Shown: positions 40,426-48,831, counted from the stretch's first letter. The stretch is DNA of 64,000 nt from Niallia endozanthoxylica (GCF_008710145.1 NZ_VYKL01000015.1:496001-560000), one strand, 5' to 3'. Notes: generated by a model not told the origin, from the sequence alone. Made by a program: numbers and translations.

Positions 40426-41391
40426 ATGTCAAAGAAAATCTTAATCATTCATACCGGTGGGACTATTTCCATGAGCGAGGATGAAACTGGCACTGTGAAA
40501 CCAACAGATCATAATCCAATTACAAACCATACAAAAGAATTAACCGATTTAGGAGAGCTGATCATTGAAGAGCCCTTTCAATTGCCCTCTCCACATATTA
40601 CCATAAAAGAAATGCTAATCTTAAAAGAAATAATCGAACAATATCATAAACGAGGAATTGATGGGGTTGTTATTACACATGGAACCGATACACTTGAGGA
40701 AACAGCCTATTTTCTTGATTTAACCATTGACGCTCCGTTCCCCATCATCGTTACCGGTGCTATGAGATCTAGTAATGAAATTGGTTCAGATGGCTTATAT
40801 AATGTCATTTCATCGATTAGGGTCGCTTCCTGTGAAGAGGCCAAAAATAAAGGTGTACTTGTTGTGTTAAACGATGAAATACATACGGCAAGCAACGTGA
40901 CGAAAACACATACGAGCAATGTCTCTACTTTTCAAAGCCCGCAATATGGCCCTATTGGTATTATCACAAAACGAGGAATCATTTTTCATCACTCGCCACT
41001 GGAACTGGAATATTACCGTATTGATCAGATTTCACAACGTGTTGCTCTATTAAAGGCACATGCAGGGATGGACTCTTCCCTATTTTATGCTATTAAAGAG
41101 CTGCATTATGACGGAATTGTGATTGAAGCACTTGGACAAGGGAATCTTCCGCCTGCAACCATTGATGGGATTAAACAATTACTAAATAAAAATATTCCAA
41201 TCGTTCTTGTTTCTCGCTGTTTTAATGGAATTGCAGAAGATAACTATTCCTATGAAGGCGGAGGCGCTAATTTAAAACAGCTTGGTGTCATATTCTCAAA
41301 TGGCCTAAACGGTCAAAAGGCAAGAATTAAACTTTTAATTGCTTTAGCAGTCATGAAAGATATCAAAAAGATTGAGCAAATGTTCCAATAA
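40426..41391 (+). CDS. ansA: L-asparaginase, type I
   Basis: Hydrolyses asparagine to aspartate and ammonia; 321 aa cytoplasmic form without signal peptide. First catalytic Thr in HTGGTISMSED (residues 9-19), second Thr-Asp pair in THGTDTLEETAYFL (about 85-98), and a downstream Lys in the LLKAHAGMD block. GGAGG precedes the ATG. One of few plus-strand genes here; it is monocistronic with a bidirectional terminator against ypdA. An inverted-repeat element ends about 40 bases upstream and may supply its -35 box. Confidence 0.95.
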   Translation: MSKKILIIHTGGTISMSEDETGTVKPTDHNPITNHTKELTDLGELIIEEPFQLPSPHITIKEMLILKEIIEQYHKRGIDGVVITHGTDTLEETAYFLDLTIDAPFPIIVTGAMRSSNEIGSDGLYNVISSIRVASCEEAKNKGVLVVLNDEIHTASNVTKTHTSNVSTFQSPQYGPIGIITKRGIIFHHSPLELEYYRIDQISQRVALLKAHAGMDSSLFYAIKELHYDGIVIEALGQGNLPPATIDGIKQLLNKNIPIVLVSRCFNGIAEDNYSYEGGGANLKQLGVIFSNGLNGQKARIKLLIALAVMKDIKKIEQMFQ

Positions 41392-41404
41392 AAACCAAAA
41401 TACC

Positions 41405-41436
41405 AAAAAGGTCCTTACTATGCTAAGGACCTTTTT
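41405..41436. terminator. bidirectional terminator between ansA and ypdA
   Basis: 13 bp perfect stem AAAAAGGTCCTTA/TAAGGACCTTTTT with a six-base loop CTATGC. T runs on both strands. Confidence 0.9.
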
Positions 41437-41443
41437 AGTATTT

Positions 41444-42421
41444 TTACGACATCGATTGGGATTTTGTTTTCTTTAAGGCGTTAGCAATTTTCCCTCCATG
41501 AAAACGCCCATTTTCAATAAATATCTCATTCGCTTCATTTCCAGCAGCAATGACCCCGGCAATAAAAATGCCTTCTACATTTGTTTCCATCGTTTCCTCA
41601 TTATAATGAGGACGTCCGGTTTCACCATCAATAATTACACCCATTTTTTTAAGAAAATCCTTATCAGGATGATAACCAGTCATAGCAAATACAAAGTCAT
41701 TTTTAATCGTGTATTCCTGACCATCTTTTACATATGTCAATGTATTTTCTGTTATTTCTGTAACGGAGGATTCCCATACCATTCGGATACGCTCATTTCG
41801 AACATGTCCCTCAAACTCAGGCAGAATCCACGGTTTAATCTTAGGTGAATATTCACTGCCGCGATATAAAACAGTCACCCTTGCCCCCGCCTTTACAAGT
41901 TCAAGTGTTGTATCAACACCTGAGTTCTTTAATCCAATGACAACGACATCCTTATCAAAATATGGGTGTGCTTCTTTAAAATAGTGGTAGACCTTTGGCA
42001 AATCTTCACCCGGTACATGTAAATAGTTAGGATGATCATAATAACCTGTTGCTACCACAACAGAAGCTGTTTCATACTGCTCTTTACTAGTTGATACAAT
42101 AAAGCTTGAATGATTCTTTTTAACATTTAATACTTTTTCAAAAGCATTTACACGCACATTTTTTCTTTTAACCACTTCTCGATAATAGGACAGAGCCTGA
42201 CTCCGGTTTGCTCTGCGTGTTTCTGTTATAAAAGCTACATCCCCTATTTCTAATTTATCACTAGAGCTGAAAAAGGTTTGGTGTGTAGGGTAATGGTAAA
42301 TAGCATTCACAATGTTTCCTTTTTCAATAACCAGCGGTGTAATTCCCACTTCTTGTAACGCAATGGCTGCAGCCAATCCACATGGACCGCCGCCAATAAT
42401 AATGACCTCTTCCTGTCTCAT
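41444..42421 (-). CDS. ypdA: YpdA, bacillithiol disulfide reductase (Bdr)
   Basis: FAD- and NADPH-dependent thioredoxin-reductase-like flavoprotein proposed to reduce bacillithiol disulfide. I start at MRQEEVIIIGGGPCGLAAAI (325 aa, family length) with AGGAGTG upstream. FAD motif GGGPCG at residues 10-15 includes the conserved Cys14 thought to be catalytic; the NADPH motif is GLKNSGVDTTLELVKAG, and the second FAD contact is VEGIFIAGVIAAG. It pairs functionally with bshA at 0.8-1.9 kb. Confidence 0.93.
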   Translation of the reverse strand: MRQEEVIIIGGGPCGLAAAIALQEVGITPLVIEKGNIVNAIYHYPTHQTFFSSSDKLEIGDVAFITETRRANRSQALSYYREVVKRKNVRVNAFEKVLNVKKNHSSFIVSTSKEQYETASVVVATGYYDHPNYLHVPGEDLPKVYHYFKEAHPYFDKDVVVIGLKNSGVDTTLELVKAGARVTVLYRGSEYSPKIKPWILPEFEGHVRNERIRMVWESSVTEITENTLTYVKDGQEYTIKNDFVFAMTGYHPDKDFLKKMGVIIDGETGRPHYNEETMETNVEGIFIAGVIAAGNEANEIFIENGRFHGGKIANALKKTKSQSMS

Positions 42422-42528
42422 TCTTTGTTCACTCCTAAACAAACATATCTATGAAATAATATGGCAATAAAATAATAACTCCTATCTATACTATGATAGG
42501 AGTTTTAATGAAAAGTTTCAATAATATA

Positions 42529-43806
42529 TTAAACCCAGCCCCGATATCTGGAAGCTTCCGCCATTTTCCTTACGCCAACCATGTAAGCGGCAAGTCTCAT
42601 ATCAACACGGCGGTTATGGGCCGTTTCATATATCGTATTAAAGGCTTTGACCATCACTTTTTCTAACCTTTCAGCCACTTCTTCTTCTGTCCAATAATAG
42701 CCCTGATTGTTTTGTACCCATTCAAAGTAAGACACCGTTACACCTCCAGATGATGCCAACACATCTGGAACAAGAAGAATTCCTCGGTTTGTTAGAATTT
42801 CAGTTGCTTCTAAAGTTGTTGGCCCATTTGCAGCCTCTACTACAATTTTCGCATGGATATTATGTGCATTTTTTTCTGTAATTTGATTTTCAATGGCTGC
42901 TGGGACAAGAATATCACATTCCTTTTCCAATAGTTCCTGATTGGTAATCGTATGACTAAATAGCTTCGTAACCGTTCCAAAACTATCTCTTCGATCCAGT
43001 AAATAATCGATGTCAAGCCCATCTGGATCATAAAGCGCCCCGTAAGCATCTGATATTCCAATTACTTTTGCACCTGCATCATTCATAAACTTTGACAGAA
43101 AACTTCCGGCATTTCCAAAACCTTGAACAATTACACGAGCACCCTTTAGTTCGATTCCCTTCTTCTTAGCTGCTTCACGGATGCAAATGGTTACACCTTT
43201 AGCCGTAGCTGATTCACGTCCATGCGAACCCCCAAGAACAAGCGGCTTACCAGTAATAAAACCAGGAGAATTAAATTCGTCAATTCGGCTATATTCATCC
43301 ATCATCCAGGCCATAATTTGTGAATTGGTAAATACATCAGGAGCTGGAATATCTTTTGTTGGACCAACTATTTGACTGATTGCCCTTACATAGCCTCGAC
43401 TTAAACGTTCTAATTCTCGAAATGACATATCGCGAGGATCACATACAATTCCGCCTTTTCCACCGCCATATGGAAGATCAACAATTCCGCACTTTAAGCT
43501 CATCCAAATCGAAAGTGCCTTTACTTCATTTTCTGATACAGTTGGATGAAACCGAATACCTCCTTTTGTCGGTCCTACTGCATCATTATGCTGAGCCCGG
43601 TAGCCTGTATAGATTTTCGTTGATCCATCATCCATACGGACAGGTATCTTGACAGTCATCATACGAATAGGCTCTTTAAGAAGCTCAAACACTTCTTCTG
43701 GATACCCAAGCTTTTCAAGAGCTTTGTGAATGACGGTTTGGGTGGATTTTAATATATCATGTTTCTCTTCTTGCGACTTATTTTCTTTATTATGATCGGC
43801 TGCCAT
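42529..43806 (-). CDS. gudB: NAD-specific glutamate dehydrogenase
   Basis: 425 aa catabolic glutamate dehydrogenase, oxidising glutamate to 2-oxoglutarate and ammonia. Start MAADHNKENK with AGGAGGTTTAC. Substrate-binding PTKGGIRFHP and catalytic LPYGGGKGGIVCDP, NAD motif VQGFGNAGSFLSKF, end EASRYRGWV. Very close to B. subtilis GudB. The VKA tripeptide that is duplicated in the inactive gudB of strain 168 occurs once here (ENEVKALSIW), so the enzyme should be active. A near-consensus promoter lies at 43854-43882. Confidence 0.96.
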   Translation of the reverse strand: MAADHNKENKSQEEKHDILKSTQTVIHKALEKLGYPEEVFELLKEPIRMMTVKIPVRMDDGSTKIYTGYRAQHNDAVGPTKGGIRFHPTVSENEVKALSIWMSLKCGIVDLPYGGGKGGIVCDPRDMSFRELERLSRGYVRAISQIVGPTKDIPAPDVFTNSQIMAWMMDEYSRIDEFNSPGFITGKPLVLGGSHGRESATAKGVTICIREAAKKKGIELKGARVIVQGFGNAGSFLSKFMNDAGAKVIGISDAYGALYDPDGLDIDYLLDRRDSFGTVTKLFSHTITNQELLEKECDILVPAAIENQITEKNAHNIHAKIVVEAANGPTTLEATEILTNRGILLVPDVLASSGGVTVSYFEWVQNNQGYYWTEEEVAERLEKVMVKAFNTIYETAHNRRVDMRLAAYMVGVRKMAEASRYRGWV

Positions 43807-43853
43807 TTGTAAACCTCCTAAAAAAGACAAACGAGTGTTGTTATCTTAAAAAA

Positions 43854-43882
43854 ATAATATAATCTTTGTACTCTTTATGCAA
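43854..43882 (-). promoter_or_regulatory. sigma-A promoter for gudB
   Basis: Minus strand TTGCAT, 17-base spacer, TATTAT; the -10 box lies about 50 bases upstream of the gudB ATG. No other good candidate in the gap. Confidence 0.6.
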
Positions 43883-43959
43883 GAAGAAAGATTTTATATT
43901 TAAAATTTTAAGAATTTTTAACATAATATTACTTATGTACTGCTAAAATTTATACGATG

Positions 43960-44008
43960 ATCCCCCACTTGCGGATAATATTGCACGAAACCAATGTGGG
44001 GGATTTTT
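43960..44008 (+). terminator. orphan plus-strand terminator-like hairpin
   Basis: 9 bp perfect stem ATCCCCCAC/GTGGGGGAT with a 27-base loop, then TTTTT. The T run is on the plus strand only, yet no plus-strand gene precedes it for over 2 kb. It may end an unannotated small or antisense RNA. Confidence 0.55.
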
Positions 44009-44036
44009 AAAACATAGTAAGATTATCCTCATGTAT

Positions 44037-44063
44037 GCAAAAACCTCCTTAACTGGAAGTTTT
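44037..44063 (-). terminator. weak terminator after mecB
   Basis: Imperfect eight-base stem AAACCTCC/GGAAGTTT with a six-base loop, followed on the minus strand by TTTTTGC. Starts directly at the mecB stop. Confidence 0.5.
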
Positions 44064-44639
44064 TTAGTCAAAATATGTCATAATTTGACTAACAGCATTA
44101 TCCTTCATGATGGTTTTGCCATATTCCTGAATGACATGAATACTTCTAAAAGATGGATTACCGTATTCAGCCATTATCGCAACAATTTGAGTCTGAATGT
44201 CCGAACAAACATTATCAATTAAAAAATAATAAGCATTGTTCATTGAATATAACGTCCCACCTGAAAAACCAATTACTGCTAATCGTTTAGCCAATTGAAT
44301 AACGTGCTCAAAGTCTTCTATTTCAAACAGAATCTCTACATTCCCCTCCATTGTAACTTGCATATCAATAAAACTGTCCCCAAAAACATCTTCCTCTTGT
44401 TCTTCCACGGTTACAATCATGACCATTCCCTGTGCCTGCATGGAGAAAATCTCTACTGCAACAGAACCCTGTATATCAACATCAAGGGCTTCACTTGCTT
44501 CCTCAAGCATATCGTGAAAAAGCTGGTGCCATTTTAATGAATCTTTCCAAATATCTTCTTTCGTTAAACCTCTGTCAAATAAGTCATCCAGAGATAAAAA
44601 TATCTTAATTTTATTTGCATTCAATCGTTCTAAGCGCAT
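44064..44639 (-). CDS. mecB: MecA-family adaptor protein (MecB/YpbH)
   Basis: 191 aa ClpC adaptor paralogous to MecA, targeting proteins to ClpCP. The start MRLERLNANKIKIFLSLDDL is chosen from family similarity; an ATG eight codons upstream is ignored. The N-terminal substrate-binding domain (about 1-70) and the C-terminal ClpC-binding alpha/beta domain (LPF-like VTMEGNVEILFEIEDFEHV to the end) are both present. It lies between gudB and ypbG, the position of ypbH in B. subtilis. Substrates are unknown. Confidence 0.9.
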   Translation of the reverse strand: MRLERLNANKIKIFLSLDDLFDRGLTKEDIWKDSLKWHQLFHDMLEEASEALDVDIQGSVAVEIFSMQAQGMVMIVTVEEQEEDVFGDSFIDMQVTMEGNVEILFEIEDFEHVIQLAKRLAVIGFSGGTLYSMNNAYYFLIDNVCSDIQTQIVAIMAEYGNPSFRSIHVIQEYGKTIMKDNAVSQIMTYFD

Positions 44640-44757
44640 GATTATGCCCCCTACCGTGAACAAACTCTTAATGTAGTGTATGAAAAAACGCTCTGTTTGT
44701 GAGTCGTCTACAATGACTGTAACTTAATATTATTCGAATCCACCTAGGAGGTCATTT

Positions 44758-45582
44758 CTAAAATGACTGATTGTGTCCCTGACAAATCGTCAAAAGATGT
44801 GTTTCTGCTTTAGCCCCAAGACGGAGCGGAACCCCCGTTGTTCCATAGCCATTACTAATAAGAATGGTACGATTGTGCTCCCTTTTTAATCTCCCTTTCT
44901 CATAAAGACTAAAACCTAGAATATGAATTTGTCCTCCATGGGTATGTCCAGACAACATAAGACTTATTCCTTGGTCCTCACGAATCTTCCTATTCATTTC
45001 CGGATTATGACTGACTAAGATTTTAAAACTATTGTCGTCTGTTTCGATTAACGCTTGATCAATATCCGCCCGATTTGTACTTAAATCATCAACACCAAGA
45101 ATATAAAATCGCTCTCCTTGCTTAGACTCAAAAAAAATAGAACGATTGACGAGTACCTTTACATCTAAGCTTAAAAAAAGCGAGTCTAAAAGGGGAATTT
45201 CGATTTCATAATCATTATTACCCCGCACAAAAATGACTGGTCCGAGTTTCTTCAATTGAAGAATATTGTCTTTTACCCGTTCTAGCGGAACACCCTTTTC
45301 CGTCATATCACCACCGATAATAACAATATCTACGTTCCCTTTGACTTTTTCAATTATTTGATCCGATATCCGTCTACGATGGATATCGGATATAAAGAAA
45401 AGATTAACTTCACCAAAGCTCTCCGGAAAATCAACGAACTGTAATTCCTGATAGACTACTCTATCAGCAAACGCCTCTTTAAACATATAAAAAAGCAATC
45501 CTGCTCCTAGCAAAAAACATAGTATCAATATAAAGATAATTACCATAAGTCCCCCAATAATATTGAATTGGTTTTCCCTCAC
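44758..45582 (-). CDS. ypbG: YpbG, membrane-anchored metallophosphoesterase
   Basis: 274 aa calcineurin-like phosphoesterase with an N-terminal membrane helix (MVIIFILILCFLLGAGLLFY). Metal motifs: SDIHRR (DxH), GGDMTEKG (GGD), RGNNDYE in place of the usual GNH(D/E), VSHNPEM, and SGHTHGGQIHI. The GNND in place of GNHD removes the usual catalytic histidine of that motif. The start is GTG at 45582 with a poor site; an ATG at 45546 with GGGGGA only 3 bases away is the alternative. Substrate unknown. Confidence 0.85.
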   Translation of the reverse strand: MRENQFNIIGGLMVIIFILILCFLLGAGLLFYMFKEAFADRVVYQELQFVDFPESFGEVNLFFISDIHRRRISDQIIEKVKGNVDIVIIGGDMTEKGVPLERVKDNILQLKKLGPVIFVRGNNDYEIEIPLLDSLFLSLDVKVLVNRSIFFESKQGERFYILGVDDLSTNRADIDQALIETDDNSFKILVSHNPEMNRKIREDQGISLMLSGHTHGGQIHILGFSLYEKGRLKREHNRTILISNGYGTTGVPLRLGAKAETHLLTICQGHNQSF

Positions 45583-45716
45583 TTCTTTTTCAATCTTTAG
45601 AAATCATATCATAAATGACAAAAAAGACTACTATGACAGATTGCAGCCAATAAAAAAAGTACATAGAAAGAATTTTCTCTCATATGATTTAAAGACGCAT
45701 ACGAAGGAGGGATTGT

Positions 45717-45959
45717 ATGTTTACGAATACAAAGTTTTATCATCCATATATAAGTCCATTTGATCCATGCAAACCAATGAAAACAAAAAAATATTCCACT
45801 CCTCCACATCTATATATAGGATTTCAGCCACCTAACCTCGAGCAATTTTCACCCATGGAAGCACTGCGGGCCGGAACACTTTGGAAAGCTTTTTATGACC
45901 CCTATTACAACTCCTATGAACTAGCTAAAGGAGGAATAAAAGGAGGAATAAAAGGATGA
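45717..45959 (+). CDS. cotJA: spore coat protein CotJA
   Basis: 80 aa coat-associated protein, rich in Pro, Tyr and Lys (TKFYHPYISPFDPCKPMKTK), with the conserved PPHLYIGFQPPNLEQFSPME core and a Gly-Lys repeat end (GGIKGGIKG). Strong GGAGGG site 7-8 bases before the ATG. Stop overlaps cotJB (ATGA). First gene of cotJABC, expressed in the mother cell in B. subtilis, where the operon lies elsewhere in the chromosome. Confidence 0.92.
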   Translation: MFTNTKFYHPYISPFDPCKPMKTKKYSTPPHLYIGFQPPNLEQFSPMEALRAGTLWKAFYDPYYNSYELAKGGIKGGIKG

Positions 45960-46216
45960 AGCAGCTGCCTCCAGAATATTATCAGTTACTCGAACAACTT
46001 CAAGCGGTTGATTTTGTTCTCGTTGAACTGACTTTATATTTAGATACCCATAATGAAGATGCAGAAGCGATTAACCAATTTAATCAATACGCAGCGGAAC
46101 GAAAAAAAATAAAAAAGGCAATCGAAAGTAAATATGGTCCCCTCCAACAATTTGGCAACAGCTATTCCGGATGTCCCTGGAACTGGGATGACCCGCCATG
46201 GCCATGGCAAATCTAG
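45956..46216 (+). CDS. cotJB: spore coat protein CotJB
   Basis: 86 aa coat protein with a helical N-terminal part (YYQLLEQLQAVDFVLVELTL, YLDTH) and a C-terminal Trp/Pro-rich tail (CPWNWDDPPWPWQI). Length and motif order match CotJB. It overlaps cotJA by four bases; the ribosome site AAAGGAGG lies inside cotJA's Gly-Lys repeat. It is separated from cotJC by 188 bases carrying a structured repeat, unlike the tight B. subtilis operon. Confidence 0.92.
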   Translation: MKQLPPEYYQLLEQLQAVDFVLVELTLYLDTHNEDAEAINQFNQYAAERKKIKKAIESKYGPLQQFGNSYSGCPWNWDDPPWPWQI

Positions 46217-46365
46217 GATGCGGAGGAGGCTTGCCCAGGGACGACAAGCATAAGACGAGCCGCCAAGAAGGTTGTTCTTTCATCTTCTTGGCGGATTGGC
46301 CAGACTTTCGTTCCTAGCCCTCGCAGCTCGACTGTCTAGAAGTGATGACGCCTTGTCCAGTCGCG
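46217..46365 (+). repeat. structured intergenic repeat, copy 1, inside cotJABC
   Basis: Left part GCTTGCCCAGGGACGACAAG then an 11 bp stem CCGCCAAGAAG/CTTCTTGGCGG (46260-46270 and 46284-46294) with loop GTTGTTCTTTCAT. A second copy lies at 63483-63620 on the other strand. The left part and loop are conserved, but the stem sequence differs and still pairs. No T run, so it is not a classic terminator. It resembles short repeats scattered in Bacillus intergenic regions. Confidence 0.65.
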
Positions 46366-46404
46366 GCAGTGTAATACCTCGTAAAAAAGGAGGAATCGAG
46401 CAGA

Positions 46405-46974
46405 ATGTGGATATATGAAAAAAAATTACAATATCCAGTCCGAGTCAGTAAATGTAATCCAATGTTAGCGAAATTTTTAATCGAACAATACGGCGGGGCC
46501 GACGGTGAATTAGCTGCTGCTCTGCGTTATTTAAATCAACGTTACACAATTCCAGATAAAGTTGTCGGTTTATTAACAGATATCGGCACTGAGGAGTTTG
46601 CCCATTTAGAGATGATTGCAACAATGGTCTATAAATTAACGAAAGATGCCACTCCTGAGCAAATGAAAGCAGCAGGTCTTGATGGGCACTACGCGAACCA
46701 TGATAAAGCCCTTTTTTATCATAATGCGGCCGGAGTGCCGTGGACGGCTACCTATATTCAAGCAAAAGGAGATCCAATCGCAGATCTTTATGAAGATATT
46801 GCCGCCGAAGAAAAAGCAAGAGCCACCTATCAATGGTTGATTAATATGAGTGATGATCCTGATATAAATGATAGTCTCCGCTTTTTAAGAGAAAGAGAAA
46901 TCGTTCATTCCCAGCGTTTCCGTGAAGCCGTAGAGATACTGAAAGATGAGAGGAATCAAAAGAAAATATTTTAA
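46405..46974 (+). CDS. cotJC: spore coat protein CotJC, manganese-catalase family
   Basis: 189 aa four-helix-bundle protein of the Mn-catalase family in the spore coat. Likely metal ligands: Glu in QYGGADGELAAALRYL, EEFAHLEM (Glu and His), the EDIAAEEKARATYQWL glutamates and EREIVHSQRF (Glu and His). The length is shorter than free Mn catalases, as usual for CotJC; catalase activity is not certain. A GGAGG site precedes the ATG. Third gene of cotJ, behind the repeat-bearing gap. Confidence 0.93.
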   Translation: MWIYEKKLQYPVRVSKCNPMLAKFLIEQYGGADGELAAALRYLNQRYTIPDKVVGLLTDIGTEEFAHLEMIATMVYKLTKDATPEQMKAAGLDGHYANHDKALFYHNAAGVPWTATYIQAKGDPIADLYEDIAAEEKARATYQWLINMSDDPDINDSLRFLREREIVHSQRFREAVEILKDERNQKKIF

Positions 46975-46987
46975 CCCCATTCAATAT

Positions 46988-47031
46988 ATGAAAACAAATA
47001 AGAGCAGGTACCTGCTCTTATTTGTTTTCAT
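46988..47031. terminator. 44 bp perfect palindrome between cotJC and ypbF
   Basis: 22-base arms without spacer, core GAGCAGGTACCTGCTC, flanked by A/T runs. The last codons and stop of ypbF (ends CAT GAA AAC AAA TAA) lie in the right arm. Works for both convergent genes. Confidence 0.88.
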
Positions 47032-47476
47032 GATATAAATTAATATCATAATTCTTTTTCATCATTTCAAAAACAAGATGACGATTTTGCCATGCATCTT
47101 CCTTTTTCCATAAATCCTTACTTTTATCAATGATTTCACAGCGCAAAGCATGAAATTCCTTTTCTGCCTTATCTCTTTTTTGCCGATAAACATTCATCAA
47201 ACCAAATAAGCCAAATATCACCATTAGCATGAATAAATTACTTGAATGATTAACAAAGTTTGAGAAAAGTGCAGCGAAAGAGTATGAATAGGGATTTATC
47301 GTTGTGAAATAAAGAAAAATTAAATAAACAAATGTAATGAGAATTGTACTCCACATAACCATTAAATGTAAGCGCGTTAAGTGATCAAATTTTTGTTTTC
47401 TTTCTACCACCTTTTGTAACATTTTTCTTGTAGCTTGATCGGTTCTTTCATCAAGCATCATAATGGATGATTCCAT
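47018..47476 (-). CDS. ypbF: YpbF, DUF2663 membrane protein
   Basis: About 152 aa protein with two membrane helices (VMWSTILITFVYLIFLYFTT and SNLFMLMVIFGLFGLMNVYR) and a charged C-terminal helix (AEKEFHALRCEIIDKSKDLW). I start at MESSIMMLDERTD, with GGGGATAGT before the ATG; the longer frame adds eight residues. Function unknown. Same order as ypbE-ypbF in B. subtilis. Confidence 0.82.
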   Translation of the reverse strand: MESSIMMLDERTDQATRKMLQKVVERKQKFDHLTRLHLMVMWSTILITFVYLIFLYFTTINPYSYSFAALFSNFVNHSSNLFMLMVIFGLFGLMNVYRQKRDKAEKEFHALRCEIIDKSKDLWKKEDAWQNRHLVFEMMKKNYDINLYHENK

Positions 47477-47529
47477 ACTATCCCCGCCTTCCCCTAACAA
47501 TCTATGAACTTGTCCGAGGATATATGATT

Positions 47530-47560
47530 AAAAAACCGGACTCAAGTATGAGACCGGTTT
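47530..47560 (-). terminator. terminator after ypbE
   Basis: Stem AAACCGGACTC/GAGACCGGTTT with an A-A mismatch and a six-base loop, followed on the minus strand by TTTTTAATC. It begins at the ypbE stop. Confidence 0.7.
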
Positions 47561-48231
47561 TACTTGTTAAACGGAATAATTAGAACCTGCCCTACCCTTA
47601 TCTCATTTGAAGTAAGACTATTGGTTGCTTTTATTGTATCAATACCTACTTTCGATTGATAATACATCATAGAAATTCTAAAAATGGTTTCACCAGGCTT
47701 TACAGTATGATAGACAGTATCCTTTGGCGTTGAATCCGAACTTCCGTCACCTGCTTCAATCAAGGCGGATTTATCAATTGATTGATTATCCGCGTCCTGT
47801 TGATCAAGGCTCGCATCTATTTCTTCACCGCTCGGTTCCGTTTCTAGTAAACCTGAATCTTCTTCCGCACCATCATCCGTTGATTGGCTGTTTTCCACAT
47901 CAGGAGAATTTTCTTCAGGATTATCTATATCAATAAATTCAAAACCATCCGTGGATTCTCCAACGGCCGGCTCTGAATCACCTATTTTATTCTTGGCCAC
48001 CGCAGAGTAAATACTAAAGATAGTGATTGGAAGCAGAATAAAGAATAGCACTAGTAAGCGAATAACTGGATATTTCAACTTCCATTTATTCTTTTTCCTT
48101 TTCTGTTGATGAACACGGCTTCTTGGCGGCAGCTCCTCTCTATCGACAGCCTGTCCCTCTTCAAAATCCGCCGGTTTTATTCTTTGTCGAAGTTTTTCTG
48201 CTTGATCTCTATATGGACCTTCTTTATTCAT
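47560..48231 (-). CDS. ypbE: YpbE, membrane-anchored LysM protein
   Basis: 223 aa protein: charged cytoplasmic N terminus (about 1-50), one membrane helix (YPVIRLLVLFFILLPITIFS), an acidic Asp/Glu/Ser-rich spacer (about 85-160), and a C-terminal LysM domain (YHTVKPGETIFRISMMYYQS...VGQVLIIPF) that should bind peptidoglycan outside the cell. Type II membrane topology. Function unknown. Adjacent to ypbD, as in B. subtilis. Confidence 0.87.
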   Translation of the reverse strand: MNKEGPYRDQAEKLRQRIKPADFEEGQAVDREELPPRSRVHQQKRKKNKWKLKYPVIRLLVLFFILLPITIFSIYSAVAKNKIGDSEPAVGESTDGFEFIDIDNPEENSPDVENSQSTDDGAEEDSGLLETEPSGEEIDASLDQQDADNQSIDKSALIEAGDGSSDSTPKDTVYHTVKPGETIFRISMMYYQSKVGIDTIKATNSLTSNEIRVGQVLIIPFNK

Positions 48232-48243
48232 GATTGTCCCTTC

Positions 48244-48831
48244 CTATTCAGTATGTTTCTTTGCTTTGTTTTTAATGACGCATCCTAGTAAAAAATCAAT
48301 TAAAAAGTGCATAAAAATAGTAACAAGGATATTTTCTGTTTGTAAATAAATATAGCCAATCAAAAAACTTAATCCGATTACATTTATAAATAAAAACCAA
48401 TTAAATAAATAGCGATAATGTACAAAAGCAAAAATAAGACTTGATATCACTAGACCGAGATGAGTTTGTATAATCCCTCGGAATAATATTTCTTCACTGA
48501 TTGAGACAATAGCCGCTATAAAAGCCACTTGAAGTATGGATTTTCCTTGGAAAAGCCGGCTGTTTAATCCACCATCATCGTAATATTTATCTGGTAATAT
48601 TCTCATCAATATCAAATCTAAAAAAAAGACAGCAAGTCCTGCGGTTCCACCAACTAATAATATATTCGGGTCATTCCATCTAAACAGCATAAAAAAAGCA
48701 GAGTAGTTATCAAATAAAAATATACCCAAAAAAAATGAACATAGGATAAGAAAAATTTGTGTAAAGTATAAAGAACGAATCAACTGTTCATCTGTAAGGT
48801 CTTGAATAAGGTCACGATACTTTTTTTTCAT
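48244..48831 (-). CDS. ypbD: YpbD, CPBP-family intramembrane metalloprotease
   Basis: 195 aa membrane protein with about six helices. The CPBP (Abi/CAAX) motif is clear: EEILFRG (two glutamates and Arg), FAFVHYRY (His), and a final histidine/Asp in FMHFLIDFLLG. Substrate unknown. It ends 12 bases before ypbE and lies downstream of recQ on the same strand. Confidence 0.87.
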   Translation of the reverse strand: MKKKYRDLIQDLTDEQLIRSLYFTQIFLILCSFFLGIFLFDNYSAFFMLFRWNDPNILLVGGTAGLAVFFLDLILMRILPDKYYDDGGLNSRLFQGKSILQVAFIAAIVSISEEILFRGIIQTHLGLVISSLIFAFVHYRYLFNWFLFINVIGLSFLIGYIYLQTENILVTIFMHFLIDFLLGCVIKNKAKKHTE

